The position numbers were made by a program, and so were the translations under genes. From positions 248,001 to 312,000 of the forward strand of contig NZ_JAFBDB010000001.1 in assembly GCF_016908015.1 (NCBI RefSeq): a DNA stretch of 64,000 nt, read 5' to 3'. Below are positions 1-8,445 of this stretch, in pieces. Within the stretch, counting starts at the first letter, position 1; each line of letters opens with the position of its first letter. This stretch comes from Clostridium pascui. GTDB lineage: Bacteria; Bacillota; Clostridia; Clostridiales; Clostridiaceae. The notes beneath the pieces are model-generated. The model was not told the DNA's origin. It made no database searches and saw only the letters and a list, made by a program, of their open reading frames with translations.

Positions 1-640
1 TTTGTATAAGTCCAGCCCCGCCGCGAGGAATTAAAACATCTATATACTGATTTAATTTAAGCATTATATTTACAATTTCTCTATCCGTAACTTCTACAAG
101 TTGTATAAAATCTGGAGAAAGATTACAGGATATAAGAGAATTTCTAAGTATTTTAGCTATAGCCATATTGGTATTTATAGCTTCAGATCCACCTCTAAGT
201 ATTACTGCATTTCCAGACTTTAAGCAAAGAGCTGCAGCATCTACAGTTACGTTTGGACGAGCCTCGTATATTATACCTATAACTCCTAAAGGTACTCTCT
301 TTTGTCCTATAGTTATACCATTAGGTCTTTTCCAGGCAGTTATAATTTCTCCAATAGGATCTGGAAGCTCAGATACTTGTCTTAAACCTTCAGCCATGGC
401 ATCTATTCTTTGTTCATTTATAAGAAGTCGATCTAAAAGGGATTTATTTAATCCTTTTTCTTCTCCAAGTCTCAAATCAATTTTATTTGCTTCAATAATT
501 TCTAAAGCATTGTTCTTCAAAGCTTCAGCCATAGATAATAAGGCGTTGTTTTTAGAATTTGTATCTAAGGATGAAAGCTTTCTAGAAGCTTCTTTAGCCT
601 TTGCGCCAATGCCTAATATATATTCTTGTAAGTTTTCCAT
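1..640 (-). CDS. proA: Glutamate-5-semialdehyde dehydrogenase (gamma-glutamyl phosphate reductase), C-terminus outside window
   Basis: Reading the minus strand from an ATG at 640 gives an open frame to the window edge, with about 213 N-terminal residues visible. The protein reduces gamma-glutamyl phosphate to glutamate-5-semialdehyde with NADPH, the second step of proline synthesis. Family signatures seen are a start resembling ENLQEYILGIGAKAKEA and the stretches RVPLGVIGIIYEARPNVT and CLKSGNAVILRGGSEA, which belong to the aldehyde-dehydrogenase-like fold. A ribosome binding site (AGGAGG in the minus sense) lies 8 bases before the ATG. It starts 12 bases after the proB stop, so proB and proA form one operon. 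The catalytic cysteine region is beyond the window. Identification is confident; completeness cannot be judged. Confidence 0.93.
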   Translation of the reverse strand, partial: MENLQEYILGIGAKAKEASRKLSSLDTNSKNNALLSMAEALKNNALEIIEANKIDLRLGEEKGLNKSLLDRLLINEQRIDAMAEGLRQVSELPDPIGEIITAWKRPNGITIGQKRVPLGVIGIIYEARPNVTVDAAALCLKSGNAVILRGGSEAINTNMAIAKILRNSLISCNLSPDFIQLVEVTDREIVNIMLKLNQYIDVLIPRGGAGLIQ

Positions 641-652
641 GTGTATTCCTCC

Positions 653-1459
653 TTATTTTACGTCAGATTTAAACCAAGTTCCTACTGCATCTCCTGAAAT
701 AACTTTACTTAGTACTTCTGCATTATCTCCATTTACAATTACCATGGATATTCCAGAAGCTGTAGCAATTTTTGCAGCATTAATTTTTGTAGCCATGCCG
801 CCTGTACCAAGATTGCTTCCAGCACCACCTGCGCATGCTTCTATTTCTTCAGTGATTTTTTCAACTGTATTTATAAGCTTTGCGTCTTTATTTTTTCTAG
901 GATCTGAATCATATAGACCATCTATATCAGACATAAGTATAAGTAAATCTCCTTCAATAAGTTCAGATACTAATGCAGATAGGGTATCATTATCTCCAAC
1001 TTTTATTTCATCTACCACAACGGCATCATTTTCATTTATTATAGGAATTACATTTTGATTCAAAAGAGCAGAAAAAGTATTATGAGCATTTTCTCTACGT
1101 ACTTCATTTGTCATGTCTTCTTTAGTAAGAAGAACTTGAGCAACAGTTTTGCCGTATTCAGAAAATATCTTTTCATACATATGCATAAGTAAGCCTTGCC
1201 CCACAGCAGCTGCAGCTTGTTTTTCAGGAATACTTTTAGGTCTTTCCTTAAGGCCTAATTTCCCCATACCTGCTCCAATTGCCCCAGAACTTACAAGAAC
1301 AACACTGTATCCTTGATTGTGTATATCTGCAAGTTGTCTTACCAAATGTTCTATATGAGAAAGATTTAAAAGTCCATTATTATAAGTTAAAGTGGAAGAA
1401 CCAACTTTAACAATTATCTTTTTTATAGTTTTTAAATAATCTTTACGTAAGTTAGTCAT
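653..1459 (-). CDS. proB: Glutamate 5-kinase, short form without PUA domain
   Basis: ATP-dependent phosphorylation of glutamate to gamma-glutamyl phosphate, the first and usually feedback-controlled step of proline synthesis. The amino-acid-kinase fold is visible: [12 protein letters not shown] near the N-terminus, [37 protein letters not shown] and [16 protein letters not shown], then [19 protein letters not shown]. At 268 residues it ends after the kinase domain and lacks the C-terminal PUA domain found in the roughly 367-residue enterobacterial enzyme. A longer frame starts at 1480, but I chose the ATG at 1459 because a GGGGGTG ribosome binding site stands 5 bases upstream of it. It is first in the proBA operon, transcribed away from the transporter gene at 1730. 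Confidence 0.93.
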   Translation of the reverse strand: MTNLRKDYLKTIKKIIVKVGSSTLTYNNGLLNLSHIEHLVRQLADIHNQGYSVVLVSSGAIGAGMGKLGLKERPKSIPEKQAAAAVGQGLLMHMYEKIFSEYGKTVAQVLLTKEDMTNEVRRENAHNTFSALLNQNVIPIINENDAVVVDEIKVGDNDTLSALVSELIEGDLLILMSDIDGLYDSDPRKNKDAKLINTVEKITEEIEACAGGAGSNLGTGGMATKINAAKIATASGISMVIVNGDNAEVLSKVISGDAVGTWFKSDVK

Positions 1460-1592
1460 CAAAACACCCCCTATAAACATTTTTAATATAATCTTTATTA
1501 ATGATTATCTCATAATTTTATAAAAAATTAAATGAAGTTTTTAAGAAATATAATAAATTTAAAAACAAACTGCATAAATATCCTGACGTTAT

Positions 1593-1621
1593 TTGGTAAG
1601 TGAAAAAATTTGATGTATAAT
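1593..1621 (+). promoter_or_regulatory. Candidate sigma-A promoter for the AEC transporter gene
   Basis: TTGGTA at 1593-1598 and TATAAT at 1616-1621 are separated by 17 bases in the divergent region between proB and the transporter gene. The -10 is perfect and the -35 matches 4 of 6. The leader to the start codon would be about 100 bases, and no riboswitch family is recognised in it. Confidence 0.5.
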
Positions 1622-1729
1622 ATATTAAAGAAATACCGAACATTTTTTAAATAATGCTTGTATATTAATAAAAGGAAACTCACTCATCAACTTGAGGAGT
1701 AAAGACTTTTTAAAATAAGGATGGGAGAA

Positions 1730-2641
1730 ATGCAAAATCAAATTGTAGATCAGGTTATAATATTATGTTTTATAATGCTTATAGGTCTATATAGTAGAAG
1801 AAAAAATTTTATAAAGGAAGAAACGCTGAAAAATCTTACAGATTTACTTGTAAATGTAACCCTACCGTGTTTGATTTTAGCTTCATTTAATACTGAGTAT
1901 TCAAAGGAAGTAACCGAAAAGATTAGGGCAATATTAATATACTCCTTATCAATACACGTTTTCTTAGCTGCTATAAGCGGAATGTTTTACTTTAAGTTTA
2001 AGGAAAATATAAAGCAAGTTTTAAAGTTTGTAACCATATTTTCTAATTTTGGATTTATGGGATATCCTATAATGGAAGGTATGTATGGTAAAATAGGAGT
2101 TTTCTATGCATCTATTTTTGGAGTCCCATTTAATGTTATATTACTTACCTATGGAGCACTTCTATTTTCTAAAGAAGAAAAGGACAACTTTAATTTTAAA
2201 AATATATTGCTTCAGCCAGGAATTTTATTTGTGATTATAGGACTAATAGTGTTTTTTGGAAAGATTAAACTTCCATATACTATAATGGGGACTTTAAACT
2301 ACGTAGGTGGGATGACAACACCTTTATCAATGATTATAATAGGTGCTAACTTTGCAAATGTTAGTATAAAGGAAATAGTAAAGGATTTAAGAATATATTA
2401 TGTGTCCTTTATAAAATTAGTTATAGTTCCTTTTATGGTTTATGGGGTATTAAAAATTTTAAAAGCAGATGATTATTTGATAAAAATGTGTGTAATACTA
2501 GAAGCAATGCCTGCTGCTGCAATGACTACTGTATTTGCAGAAAAGTATAATAACAACAAGGTATTTTCAGCAAAATGTGTGGTGGTAACTACAATTTTAT
2601 CCATATTTACCATTCCTATAGTGATTAATGCATTATTTTAA
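1730..2641 (+). CDS. AEC-family (auxin efflux carrier-like) membrane transporter
   Basis: A hydrophobic protein of about 303 residues with roughly ten membrane segments arranged as two similar halves, as in the auxin efflux carrier/malonate-malate permease family. Typical stretches are LLVNVTLPCLILASFNT early on, FSNFGFMGYPIMEGMYG in the middle and LEAMPAAAMTTVFAEKY near the C-terminus. Bacterial members export or exchange organic acids, but the substrate cannot be read here. Two in-frame ATGs exist at 1721 and 1730. The second has GGGAG at suitable spacing while the first has AAGG directly abutting it, so 1730 is preferred. It is transcribed alone, divergently from proBA. Confidence 0.85.
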   Translation: MQNQIVDQVIILCFIMLIGLYSRRKNFIKEETLKNLTDLLVNVTLPCLILASFNTEYSKEVTEKIRAILIYSLSIHVFLAAISGMFYFKFKENIKQVLKFVTIFSNFGFMGYPIMEGMYGKIGVFYASIFGVPFNVILLTYGALLFSKEEKDNFNFKNILLQPGILFVIIGLIVFFGKIKLPYTIMGTLNYVGGMTTPLSMIIIGANFANVSIKEIVKDLRIYYVSFIKLVIVPFMVYGVLKILKADDYLIKMCVILEAMPAAAMTTVFAEKYNNNKVFSAKCVVVTTILSIFTIPIVINALF

Positions 2642-2739
2642 AGACAATGGAGGCTGTTTCAAAATGCATGCATAGAATACTACGGCCTCTTATTATAAAC
2701 AAATTATATTACAATTAGGATTATTTTGGAGGTGATTTT

Positions 2740-3516
2740 ATGTTTGATAGTCATGTACATACGAATTTTTCTACAGATTGCATAATGCCCTTAGAGGATG
2801 CAATAATATCTGCAAATAAAAAAGATATGGGTATAGTAATTACAGATCATTTTGATTTAAAGTATATGGTCAAGGATAAGTTTATGTTTAATATAGATGA
2901 ATACTTTCAGGAATACACAACATATAAAAATGAAAAAGTCTTACTTGGCATAGAAATGGGTATGAGGAAGGATGTTTTAGATGAAAATAGAGCTATAGCT
3001 TTAAAATATAATTTGGACTTTATACTGGGATCTGTACATGTGGTAAATTATGACGGAAAGTATTATGATATATATACAGAAGAGTTTTATGAAGGTAGGG
3101 ATAAAAAGGAATGTTACATAAATTATCTAGAAGACATATTAAAATGTGTAAAAGAATATGATTTTATAGATTCTTTAGGACATATAGATTACATAGCTAG
3201 ATATGCCCCCTTTGAAGATAGGGAAATATACTATGATGATTATAGAGAGCACATAGATGAAATATTAAGTATTATGGCTAAAAGTGAAAGGGCTATAGAA
3301 ATAAATACTAGAAGATTTAGGGAAAAGGAAGCAATAAGAAATTTAGAAAAAATATATAAAAGGTTCAAGGAGTTAGGTGGCAAAATTGTAACTATGGGCT
3401 CTGATTCTCACACTACTGAAAGTATCGGAAAAAATTTTGATTTAGCCATTGAACTTGCAGACTTAAGTGGCTTAAAGCCAGTTTATTTTAAAAATAGAAA
3501 GCCTGAATATTTATAA
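2740..3516 (+). CDS. PHP-domain phosphoesterase, histidinol-phosphatase (HisJ) type
   Basis: This 258-residue protein begins MFDSHVHTNFSTD, the metal-binding HxH motif of the PHP superfamily, followed by IVITDHFD, LGIEMG, GSVHVV, LGHIDYIARY and a C-terminal TMGSDSHTTESIG. These supply the His/Asp/Glu ligands of a trinuclear metal site. Members hydrolyse phosphate monoesters, and HisJ-type proteins dephosphorylate histidinol phosphate. No other histidine biosynthesis gene is nearby, so the real substrate is open. A strong GGAGGTG ribosome binding site lies 7 bases before the ATG. The flavin-reductase-like gene follows after 17 bases and is probably cotranscribed. Confidence 0.8.
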   Translation: MFDSHVHTNFSTDCIMPLEDAIISANKKDMGIVITDHFDLKYMVKDKFMFNIDEYFQEYTTYKNEKVLLGIEMGMRKDVLDENRAIALKYNLDFILGSVHVVNYDGKYYDIYTEEFYEGRDKKECYINYLEDILKCVKEYDFIDSLGHIDYIARYAPFEDREIYYDDYREHIDEILSIMAKSERAIEINTRRFREKEAIRNLEKIYKRFKELGGKIVTMGSDSHTTESIGKNFDLAIELADLSGLKPVYFKNRKPEYL

Positions 3517-3533
3517 TGTAGGAGGAGTTTATT

Positions 3534-4028
3534 ATGGAATACACAAAATATGTTAAGGACGCTATTGATATTTTAAAAACTAAGGGAGGTTTTTTAACAG
3601 TAAAAAGTGGTGAGAAGGTAAATACTATGACTATAGGTTGGGGAGATATAGGATATATGTGGAAAAAACCGGTATTTATGGTTATGGTCAGAAAATCTAG
3701 ATATACTTATGATATTATAGAAGAAGCAGAAGATTTTACTGTAAGTATTCCTGTAAACTGTGAATTAAAAAAGGAACTTGCACTATGTGGGACAAAGTCA
3801 GGAAGAGATATAGATAAGTTTAAAGAGTGTAATTTATCTATGGGAAAATCAAATAAGGTAAATTCTCCTATTATAGGTGAATGTGATTTGCAGTTTGAGT
3901 GCAAAATAATATATAAGCAACATATGGATGAAAAGTTTTTATCTCCAGAAATAAATAAATCTTGTTATGAAAATGGTGATTATCATACTATGTATTATGG
4001 AGAAATAGTTGATTGTTACTTAAAGTAA
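3534..4028 (+). CDS. Flavin reductase-like (FMN-binding split-barrel) protein
   Basis: A 164-residue protein of the flavin-reductase-like, FMN-binding split-barrel fold. The pattern is a beta-rich N-terminus (GGFLTVKSGEKVNTMTIGWG), then VFMVMVRKSRYTYDII and DFTVSIPVN, the usual order of phosphate- and isoalloxazine-contacting strands. Relatives reduce flavin with NAD(P)H or are redox proteins of unknown partner. Cysteines in the second half (CELKKELALCGTKSG and later) are common in clostridial homologues. AGGAGG lies 8 bases before the ATG. It probably forms a two-gene unit with the PHP phosphatase upstream. The specific function is unknown. Confidence 0.75.
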   Translation: MEYTKYVKDAIDILKTKGGFLTVKSGEKVNTMTIGWGDIGYMWKKPVFMVMVRKSRYTYDIIEEAEDFTVSIPVNCELKKELALCGTKSGRDIDKFKECNLSMGKSNKVNSPIIGECDLQFECKIIYKQHMDEKFLSPEINKSCYENGDYHTMYYGEIVDCYLK

Positions 4029-4084
4029 CCCATAATACTCATTTTTAAAACAAGATATCAATAAAAAGTAAAGGAGTTTTAAAA

Positions 4085-5056
4085 ATGGGTTTAGGTAAAA
4101 AACTAGAAAGCTTAAATAAGATAGCATTAAGTAAGGCTAAGGAAACTGTGCAATGTTTGTATCTAGAAGGGAAAGTCAAAAGAATAGATAAAAATATAGA
4201 TGGCGCTAAAAATAAAGATAAGCATAAATTGGAGTGTAATAAGAGGAAAACCCTTCAAAATATAAACTCAATTAAATTCAATGAGAGCATACAAAGAAGA
4301 GAAGAAGCAAAGAGATTAAAAGAAGAAGCAAAAATATCCATAAATGAGAGACGCAATGAGAATAAGGATTTAGGTGCAATTTCTAAGCTGCAAAAGCAGT
4401 TTAAAGATTTGCCAATAGTTACTGTTGTAGATGATTTAGTAGAAGGTGCATCGGGCATTGAAAAGATAACAAGAATGGTTAATGAAAATCCAAGAGATCC
4501 ATATAGCTGGCTTATTTTAGCGGAAACATTAAGGTATTATAAAAAGGCATTTATATTTTTAAATGCAATAAAAATCCCTGTAGATCCTATTGGATCCCTA
4601 ATTGATATAGGAGTTGAAATAGGTGGAGGCTATATAGAAGAAAACTTGGATAAGGATAAATGGAGCTACAGGCGGGCGCTGCTCAAATGTATTAATTTAG
4701 GAATGAAAAGTGATATAAAAGATGAGAAGACTCTTATATGCATAGGAAGAAGTGCTGAACTTTTAGCTAAGGAAGCTAAAGAGCCCTTGGAGAGAGATAA
4801 TCTCATTATATTAAGCCAAAGACATTTTAAAGAGGCATTAAAAGTAGTATCTGATGATACAAAAGATGAGCTTATGTATTATTTAGGAATTTTAGATGAA
4901 AAGAAGGTAAAAAGGTTTAAATATGCCTATAGAAAAAACTTATTAAAAGCTGCAACCTTTGGAACAATGAATATGGTCACAAAACAAAGTGAGAAATTCA
5001 TTAAGACAGGTGAAAAAATTTTAGATAGATCGTTAAATATTTTAATTAAAGAATAG
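4085..5056 (+). CDS. Uncharacterised protein: charged N-terminal coiled coil and TPR-like C-terminal half
   Basis: I do not recognise a named family. The first roughly 110 of 323 residues are highly charged and rich in Lys, Glu and Arg (for example RREEAKRLKEEAKIS), consistent with a coiled coil. A middle segment (IVTVVDDLVEGASGIEKI) is followed by helical-pair sequence such as NPRDPYSWLILAETLRYYKK and LICIGRSAELLAKEAKEP, reminiscent of tetratricopeptide repeats. There is no signal peptide or obvious membrane segment, so a soluble scaffold or adaptor is plausible but unproven. AAAGGAG precedes the ATG. It stands alone between the flavin reductase gene and rarA and ends in a palindrome that overlaps its stop codon. 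Confidence 0.6.
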   Translation: MGLGKKLESLNKIALSKAKETVQCLYLEGKVKRIDKNIDGAKNKDKHKLECNKRKTLQNINSIKFNESIQRREEAKRLKEEAKISINERRNENKDLGAISKLQKQFKDLPIVTVVDDLVEGASGIEKITRMVNENPRDPYSWLILAETLRYYKKAFIFLNAIKIPVDPIGSLIDIGVEIGGGYIEENLDKDKWSYRRALLKCINLGMKSDIKDEKTLICIGRSAELLAKEAKEPLERDNLIILSQRHFKEALKVVSDDTKDELMYYLGILDEKKVKRFKYAYRKNLLKAATFGTMNMVTKQSEKFIKTGEKILDRSLNILIKE

Positions 5057-5073
5057 GCTTTTAAAAGCCTATT
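5052..5073 (+). terminator. Perfect palindrome at the gene end, possible weak terminator
   Basis: A 22-base perfect inverted repeat (AATAGGCTTTT and its complement) overlaps the stop codon of the upstream gene. The following bases are CAAAATTTTG rather than a clean T run, so termination may be weak. Confidence 0.5.
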
Positions 5074-5101
5074 CAAAATTTTGTTGAGGTGGTTTTCATT
5101 G

Positions 5102-6373
5102 ATGATAAATAAGCCCCTGGCGGATAAAATGAGACCTGAGGATATTTCCCAGGTAGTAGGACAGAAACATATATTAGGCGATGGGAAAATATTAAATAGA
5201 ATAATAAAGTCTGGGAAGCTTACCAATATGATATTTTACGGACCTCCTGGAGTAGGAAAGACGACCGTTGCGAATATAATAGCTAGGATTACAAATAAGA
5301 CATTTTATAAGTTAAATGCTACCAATGCTTCTTTAAGTGATATAAAGGATATTATAAAGGATTTAAATAGTTTAATGAGCATAAATGGTGTAGTTTTATA
5401 TTTAGATGAAATTCAAAATTTCAATAAAAAACAGCAGCAATCTCTTTTAGAGTTTATGGAAAATGGTTCTATAACCTTGATTGCAAGTACTACTGAAAAT
5501 CCATACCACTATATTTATAAGGCTATTTTAAGCAGGTCTACTATTTTTGAATTTAAACCTCTCTTGAAGGCAGATATAAAAGAGGGTATTACTAATGCTC
5601 TGTTTAAGCTTCAGGGAGAGTTTGATAATAGTATAGTTTTAGAACAAGATGCATTAGATTATATAAGTGAGGTAAGCGGGGGAGACTTAAGAAAGGCATT
5701 AAATGCACTAGAACTCTGTGTATATTCCACTAATAAAAATTTACAAGAGAAAATACATATTGACTTAAATATAGCTGTAGAATGTGCTCAAAAGAAGATA
5801 TTAAATTATGATAAGTTTGGGGACAGCCACTATGATATATTAAGTGCCTTTCAAAAATCCATAAGAGGTAGTGACCCTGAGGCTGCTATTCATTATTTGG
5901 GAAGGCTTGTGGAGGCGGGGGACTTAGCATCAATAACTAGGAGGCTTTTAGTAATTGCCGCAGAGGATATAGGGCTTGCGTATCCCAATGCCATAGCTAT
6001 AGTAAAAGCTTGTACCGATGCTGCTTTTCAATTGGGGTTTCCAGAGGCTAGAATACCACTGGCCGAAGCTGTATTGCTTTTAGCCACCTCACCTAAATCC
6101 AATTCTGCTGTTATGGCTATAGATAAAGCATTAAGTGATATAAAAATCAGAGATGTAGGGGATATACCAGAGAATTTAAAAGATGCACACTACAGTGGGG
6201 CAGAAGCTTTGGGAAGAGGAAAAGAATATAAGTATCCTCATAACTATAAAAATCACTATGTAAAACAACAATACTTACCGAATAACATAAAAGAGGCTGT
6301 GTATTATACTCCAGGAACAAACAAAATGGAGGAAAGGATAGCTCAATATATGAGATATTTAAGGGAGGAATAA
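5102..6373 (+). CDS. rarA: Replication-associated recombination protein A (RarA/MgsA), AAA+ ATPase
   Basis: AAA+ clamp-loader-like ATPase that acts at stalled replication forks. The N-terminus reads PLADKMRPEDISQVVGQKHI, typical of the family, followed by Walker A (YGPPGVGKTTVANIIA), Walker B (VVLYLDEIQNFNKKQQ), sensor 1 (LIASTTENPY) and the arginine-finger region (AILSRSTIFEF). The C-terminal tetramerisation region contains GRLVEAGDLASITRRLLVIA and ends with HNYKNHYVKQQYLP. Length is about 424 residues, normal for the family. The longest frame begins with TTG at 5081, but its GAGGTGG is the ribosome binding site, so translation starts at ATG 5102 or TTG 5099. The dehydrogenase gene follows after 2 bases. 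Confidence 0.92.
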   Translation: MINKPLADKMRPEDISQVVGQKHILGDGKILNRIIKSGKLTNMIFYGPPGVGKTTVANIIARITNKTFYKLNATNASLSDIKDIIKDLNSLMSINGVVLYLDEIQNFNKKQQQSLLEFMENGSITLIASTTENPYHYIYKAILSRSTIFEFKPLLKADIKEGITNALFKLQGEFDNSIVLEQDALDYISEVSGGDLRKALNALELCVYSTNKNLQEKIHIDLNIAVECAQKKILNYDKFGDSHYDILSAFQKSIRGSDPEAAIHYLGRLVEAGDLASITRRLLVIAAEDIGLAYPNAIAIVKACTDAAFQLGFPEARIPLAEAVLLLATSPKSNSAVMAIDKALSDIKIRDVGDIPENLKDAHYSGAEALGRGKEYKYPHNYKNHYVKQQYLPNNIKEAVYYTPGTNKMEERIAQYMRYLREE

Positions 6374-6375
6374 AA

Positions 6376-7329
6376 ATGAAAATAGCTGTATTAGAACCAC
6401 TAGGTATTTCAAAGGAGGAAGCTTTAAAAATTGGTGAAGTACTTATAAATGAAGGGCATGAAATTGTATATTACGAAGACAGAAACGAAGATATAGAAGT
6501 ATTAAAGGAAAGGGCAAAGGATGCAGAAGTTTTGGTAATTGCTAACATGCCTTTAAAAGCTGAGGTTATAAATTCAAATGATAAGCTTAAAATGATTTCA
6601 GTAGCCTTCACAGGAGTAGATCATGTGGATTTAAATGCCTGTAGAGAGAAAAATATAACTGTATGCAATGCAGCAGGATATAGTACTACTTCAGTAGCAG
6701 AGCTAACATTTGGGCTTATAATATCACTTTTAAGAAACATAGTGCCTCTAGATAAAATTACTAGAGAAGGAGGCACAAAACAGGGATTTGCTCAAAATGA
6801 TCTTGAAGGAAAAACTCTTGGAGTAATTGGTACTGGAGCAATTGGGAGAAGAGTAATAGAAATAGGAAAAGCCTTTGGATGTAACATATTAGCCTATAAT
6901 AGAACTAAAAAAGAAGAAGTAGAAAAGCTGGGAGTAAAATATGTTTCAATAGAAGAATTAATGGCTAAAAGTGATATAGTATCTATTCATATACCTTTAA
7001 ATAATGAAACTCATGGACTTATAAATAAAGATAAAATTGCACTAATGAAAGAAGATGCTATTCTTATAAATACTGCAAGAGGTCCTATTGTGGACAATGA
7101 AGCTTTAGCAGAAGCTTTAAAGACAGAAAAAATTAAAGGAGCAGGCATAGATGTATTTGATATAGAACCACCACTTGATACAAACTATGCTCTTTTAGGT
7201 ACTACAAATTCTGTAGTAGTGCCACATATAGGTTTTGCAACAAAAGAAGCAATGGTAAGAAGAGCTCATATTACATTTGATAATATTACTAAGTGGCTTC
7301 AGGGAAATCCTCAAAACTTAATAAAATAA
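6376..7329 (+). CDS. D-isomer-specific 2-hydroxyacid dehydrogenase
   Basis: NAD(P)-dependent oxidoreductase of the D-2-hydroxyacid dehydrogenase family (317 residues). The Rossmann motif LGVIGTGAIGRRVIEIGKAF is central. The catalytic Arg lies in LINTARGPIVDNEALAEAL, the Glu in the IDVFDIEPPL segment, and the His in VVVPHIGFATKEAM. Family members interconvert 2-oxoacids and D-2-hydroxyacids (D-lactate, glycerate, phosphoglycerate or 2-hydroxyisocaproate types), and the substrate cannot be assigned from the sequence. Its GGGAGG ribosome binding site overlaps the end of rarA, with a 2-base gap, so the two genes are cotranscribed. A hairpin follows the stop. Confidence 0.85.
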   Translation: MKIAVLEPLGISKEEALKIGEVLINEGHEIVYYEDRNEDIEVLKERAKDAEVLVIANMPLKAEVINSNDKLKMISVAFTGVDHVDLNACREKNITVCNAAGYSTTSVAELTFGLIISLLRNIVPLDKITREGGTKQGFAQNDLEGKTLGVIGTGAIGRRVIEIGKAFGCNILAYNRTKKEEVEKLGVKYVSIEELMAKSDIVSIHIPLNNETHGLINKDKIALMKEDAILINTARGPIVDNEALAEALKTEKIKGAGIDVFDIEPPLDTNYALLGTTNSVVVPHIGFATKEAMVRRAHITFDNITKWLQGNPQNLIK

Positions 7330-7337
7330 TTAATGGA

Positions 7338-7361
7338 GGCTATCTTACATAAAAGATAGCC
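7338..7361 (+). terminator. Hairpin after the dehydrogenase gene
   Basis: The inverted repeat GGCTATCTT with AAGATAGCC gives a 9-bp stem and a 6-base loop. No T run follows, so it may be a 3'-end stabiliser or weak terminator rather than a canonical one. Confidence 0.5.
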
Positions 7362-7388
7362 TATGTTGTAATTAATGGGGGAGATTAA

Positions 7389-7859
7389 ATGTCAGGAGAA
7401 GATTTCTATACTTTTAGAGGATATATGGAAAAGGATTGGGGCTATATCACAGCTTCGATGGAAGATTATATAGAGATGATATATAGGTTATCTTTATGTC
7501 AAGGATTCACTCGAGTAAATGAATTATCAAAGGCGTTAAATGTACAGCCGCCTTCCGCTACAAAAATGCTTCATAAACTTTCTGAACTTAATCTTGTGAT
7601 TTATGAAAAATATGGAGTTGTAATTCTAACTGAAGAAGGAAAACAAATGGGGGGGCTGCTTCTAACAAGGCATAACATAATAGAAAGCTTTTTAAAATTA
7701 ATTTCTCCAAAGGGGGATGTGCTGGAGCAGACAGAAAAAATAGAACATTCACTTACCCCAGAAACTATAAAAAACTTAAATTATTTTTTAGATTTCTTAA
7801 ATAAAAATCCCGATATTGCAAATAAATATAATAAGTATTTAATGGATAAGGATATGTAA
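7389..7859 (+). CDS. DtxR/MntR-type or MarR-like winged-helix regulator
   Basis: This 156-residue protein has a winged-helix N-terminus typical of iron/manganese-dependent repressors: SMEDYIEMIYRLSL, then VNELSKALNVQPPSATKMLH as the recognition helix, and KYGVVILTEEGKQMG as the wing. The segment GLLLTRHNIIESFLKLI followed by KIEHSLTPETIKNL matches the DtxR dimerisation/metal-binding domain, where His and Glu ligands sit. The SH3-like C-terminal domain is absent, as in MntR. It therefore probably senses a divalent metal, but the ion is not readable. It lies directly before the iron-sulfur operon but is separated from it by a terminator. A GGGGGAG ribosome binding site precedes the ATG. Confidence 0.72.
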   Translation: MSGEDFYTFRGYMEKDWGYITASMEDYIEMIYRLSLCQGFTRVNELSKALNVQPPSATKMLHKLSELNLVIYEKYGVVILTEEGKQMGGLLLTRHNIIESFLKLISPKGDVLEQTEKIEHSLTPETIKNLNYFLDFLNKNPDIANKYNKYLMDKDM

Positions 7860-7890
7860 AAATTTAAGTGATACATATCCTTAAATTTTT
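7858..7890 (+). terminator. Intrinsic terminator after the metal-type regulator
   Basis: An 11-bp A/T-rich stem (AAAAATTTAAG with CTTAAATTTTT), an 11-base loop and a T-rich 3' arm. It isolates the regulator from the iscR promoter that follows. Confidence 0.7.
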
Positions 7891-7914
7891 TAATAAAATT
7901 AATATAAAATATTG

Positions 7915-7943
7915 TTGACAAGATTACTCGGGTTTGATATTAT
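7915..7943 (+). promoter_or_regulatory. Sigma-A promoter of the iscRSU operon
   Basis: A perfect TTGACA (7915-7920) and TATTAT (7938-7943) are spaced 17 bases apart, about 60 bases before iscR. The spacer contains ATTACTCGGGTTTGATA, a GC island in an AT-rich region that is a plausible operator for IscR autoregulation. The operator role is inferred from position only. Confidence 0.8.
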
Positions 7944-8001
7944 GATTTTGAAAGTTTAGTAAATCACTCAACATTACATATAATATTAAAGAGGTGATTT
8001 A

Positions 8002-8445
8002 ATGAAGTTATCGACTAAAGGGCAATATGGTGTCAAAGCTATGGTAGATTTAGCTATAAACTATAGTAAAGAGCCTATATCAATAAAAAGTATTTCAGAG
8101 AGACAAAATATATCAGAATATTATTTAGAGCAGCTTTTTTCTTCTTTAAGAAAGGCGGATTTAATTAAAAGTATAAGAGGTGCTCAAGGCGGATATATTT
8201 TAAGCAGAGAACCAAAAGACATAACCGTGTCTGAAATAATGAATGTATTAGAAGGACCTTTAAAATTATCTGAGTGTTTACAGGACGGGGAATGTTCTAA
8301 TATAAAAGTATGTTCTACAAGACTTTTGTGGGCAAGAATAAAGGAAAGTATAGATCAAGTTACTAAAACTACGACATTACAAGATATGGTAGACGATTAT
8401 AATAATTTAATGGCAAATAAGAAAGGGGAAAACATCAATGGATAA
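8002..8445 (+). CDS. iscR: Rrf2-family regulator, IscR type with Fe-S cysteines
   Basis: Winged-helix regulator of the Rrf2 family (147 residues). The start MKLSTKGQYGVKAMVDLA and the helix-turn-helix ISEYYLEQLFSSLRKADLIK are diagnostic. Three cysteines spaced C-x5-C-x5-C (SECLQDGECSNIKVC) match the ligand spacing of the [2Fe-2S] cluster of IscR, so the protein probably senses cluster status and represses this operon. CymR-type Rrf2 regulators lack these cysteines, which argues against that role. Strong GAGGTGA precedes the ATG. Its 3' end overlaps the cysteine desulfurase start by 8 bases, indicating translational coupling. Confidence 0.88.
   Translation: MKLSTKGQYGVKAMVDLAINYSKEPISIKSISERQNISEYYLEQLFSSLRKADLIKSIRGAQGGYILSREPKDITVSEIMNVLEGPLKLSECLQDGECSNIKVCSTRLLWARIKESIDQVTKTTTLQDMVDDYNNLMANKKGENING

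Noticed and set aside
168-1058. A 296-codon plus-strand frame across proA and proB
   Set aside because: It is antisense to two clearly recognised proline genes, has no ribosome binding site and an amino-acid composition (Ser/Phe/Ile-rich) typical of shadow frames.
1481-1720. Proline T-box in front of proBA
   Set aside because: No AGGGTGGnACC motif or terminator in the minus-strand leader, which is too short for a T-box.
2646-2693. GAGGC...GCCTC inverted repeat as terminator of the AEC transporter gene
   Set aside because: Only 5 bp with a loop of over 25 bases and a broken T run; too weak to list.
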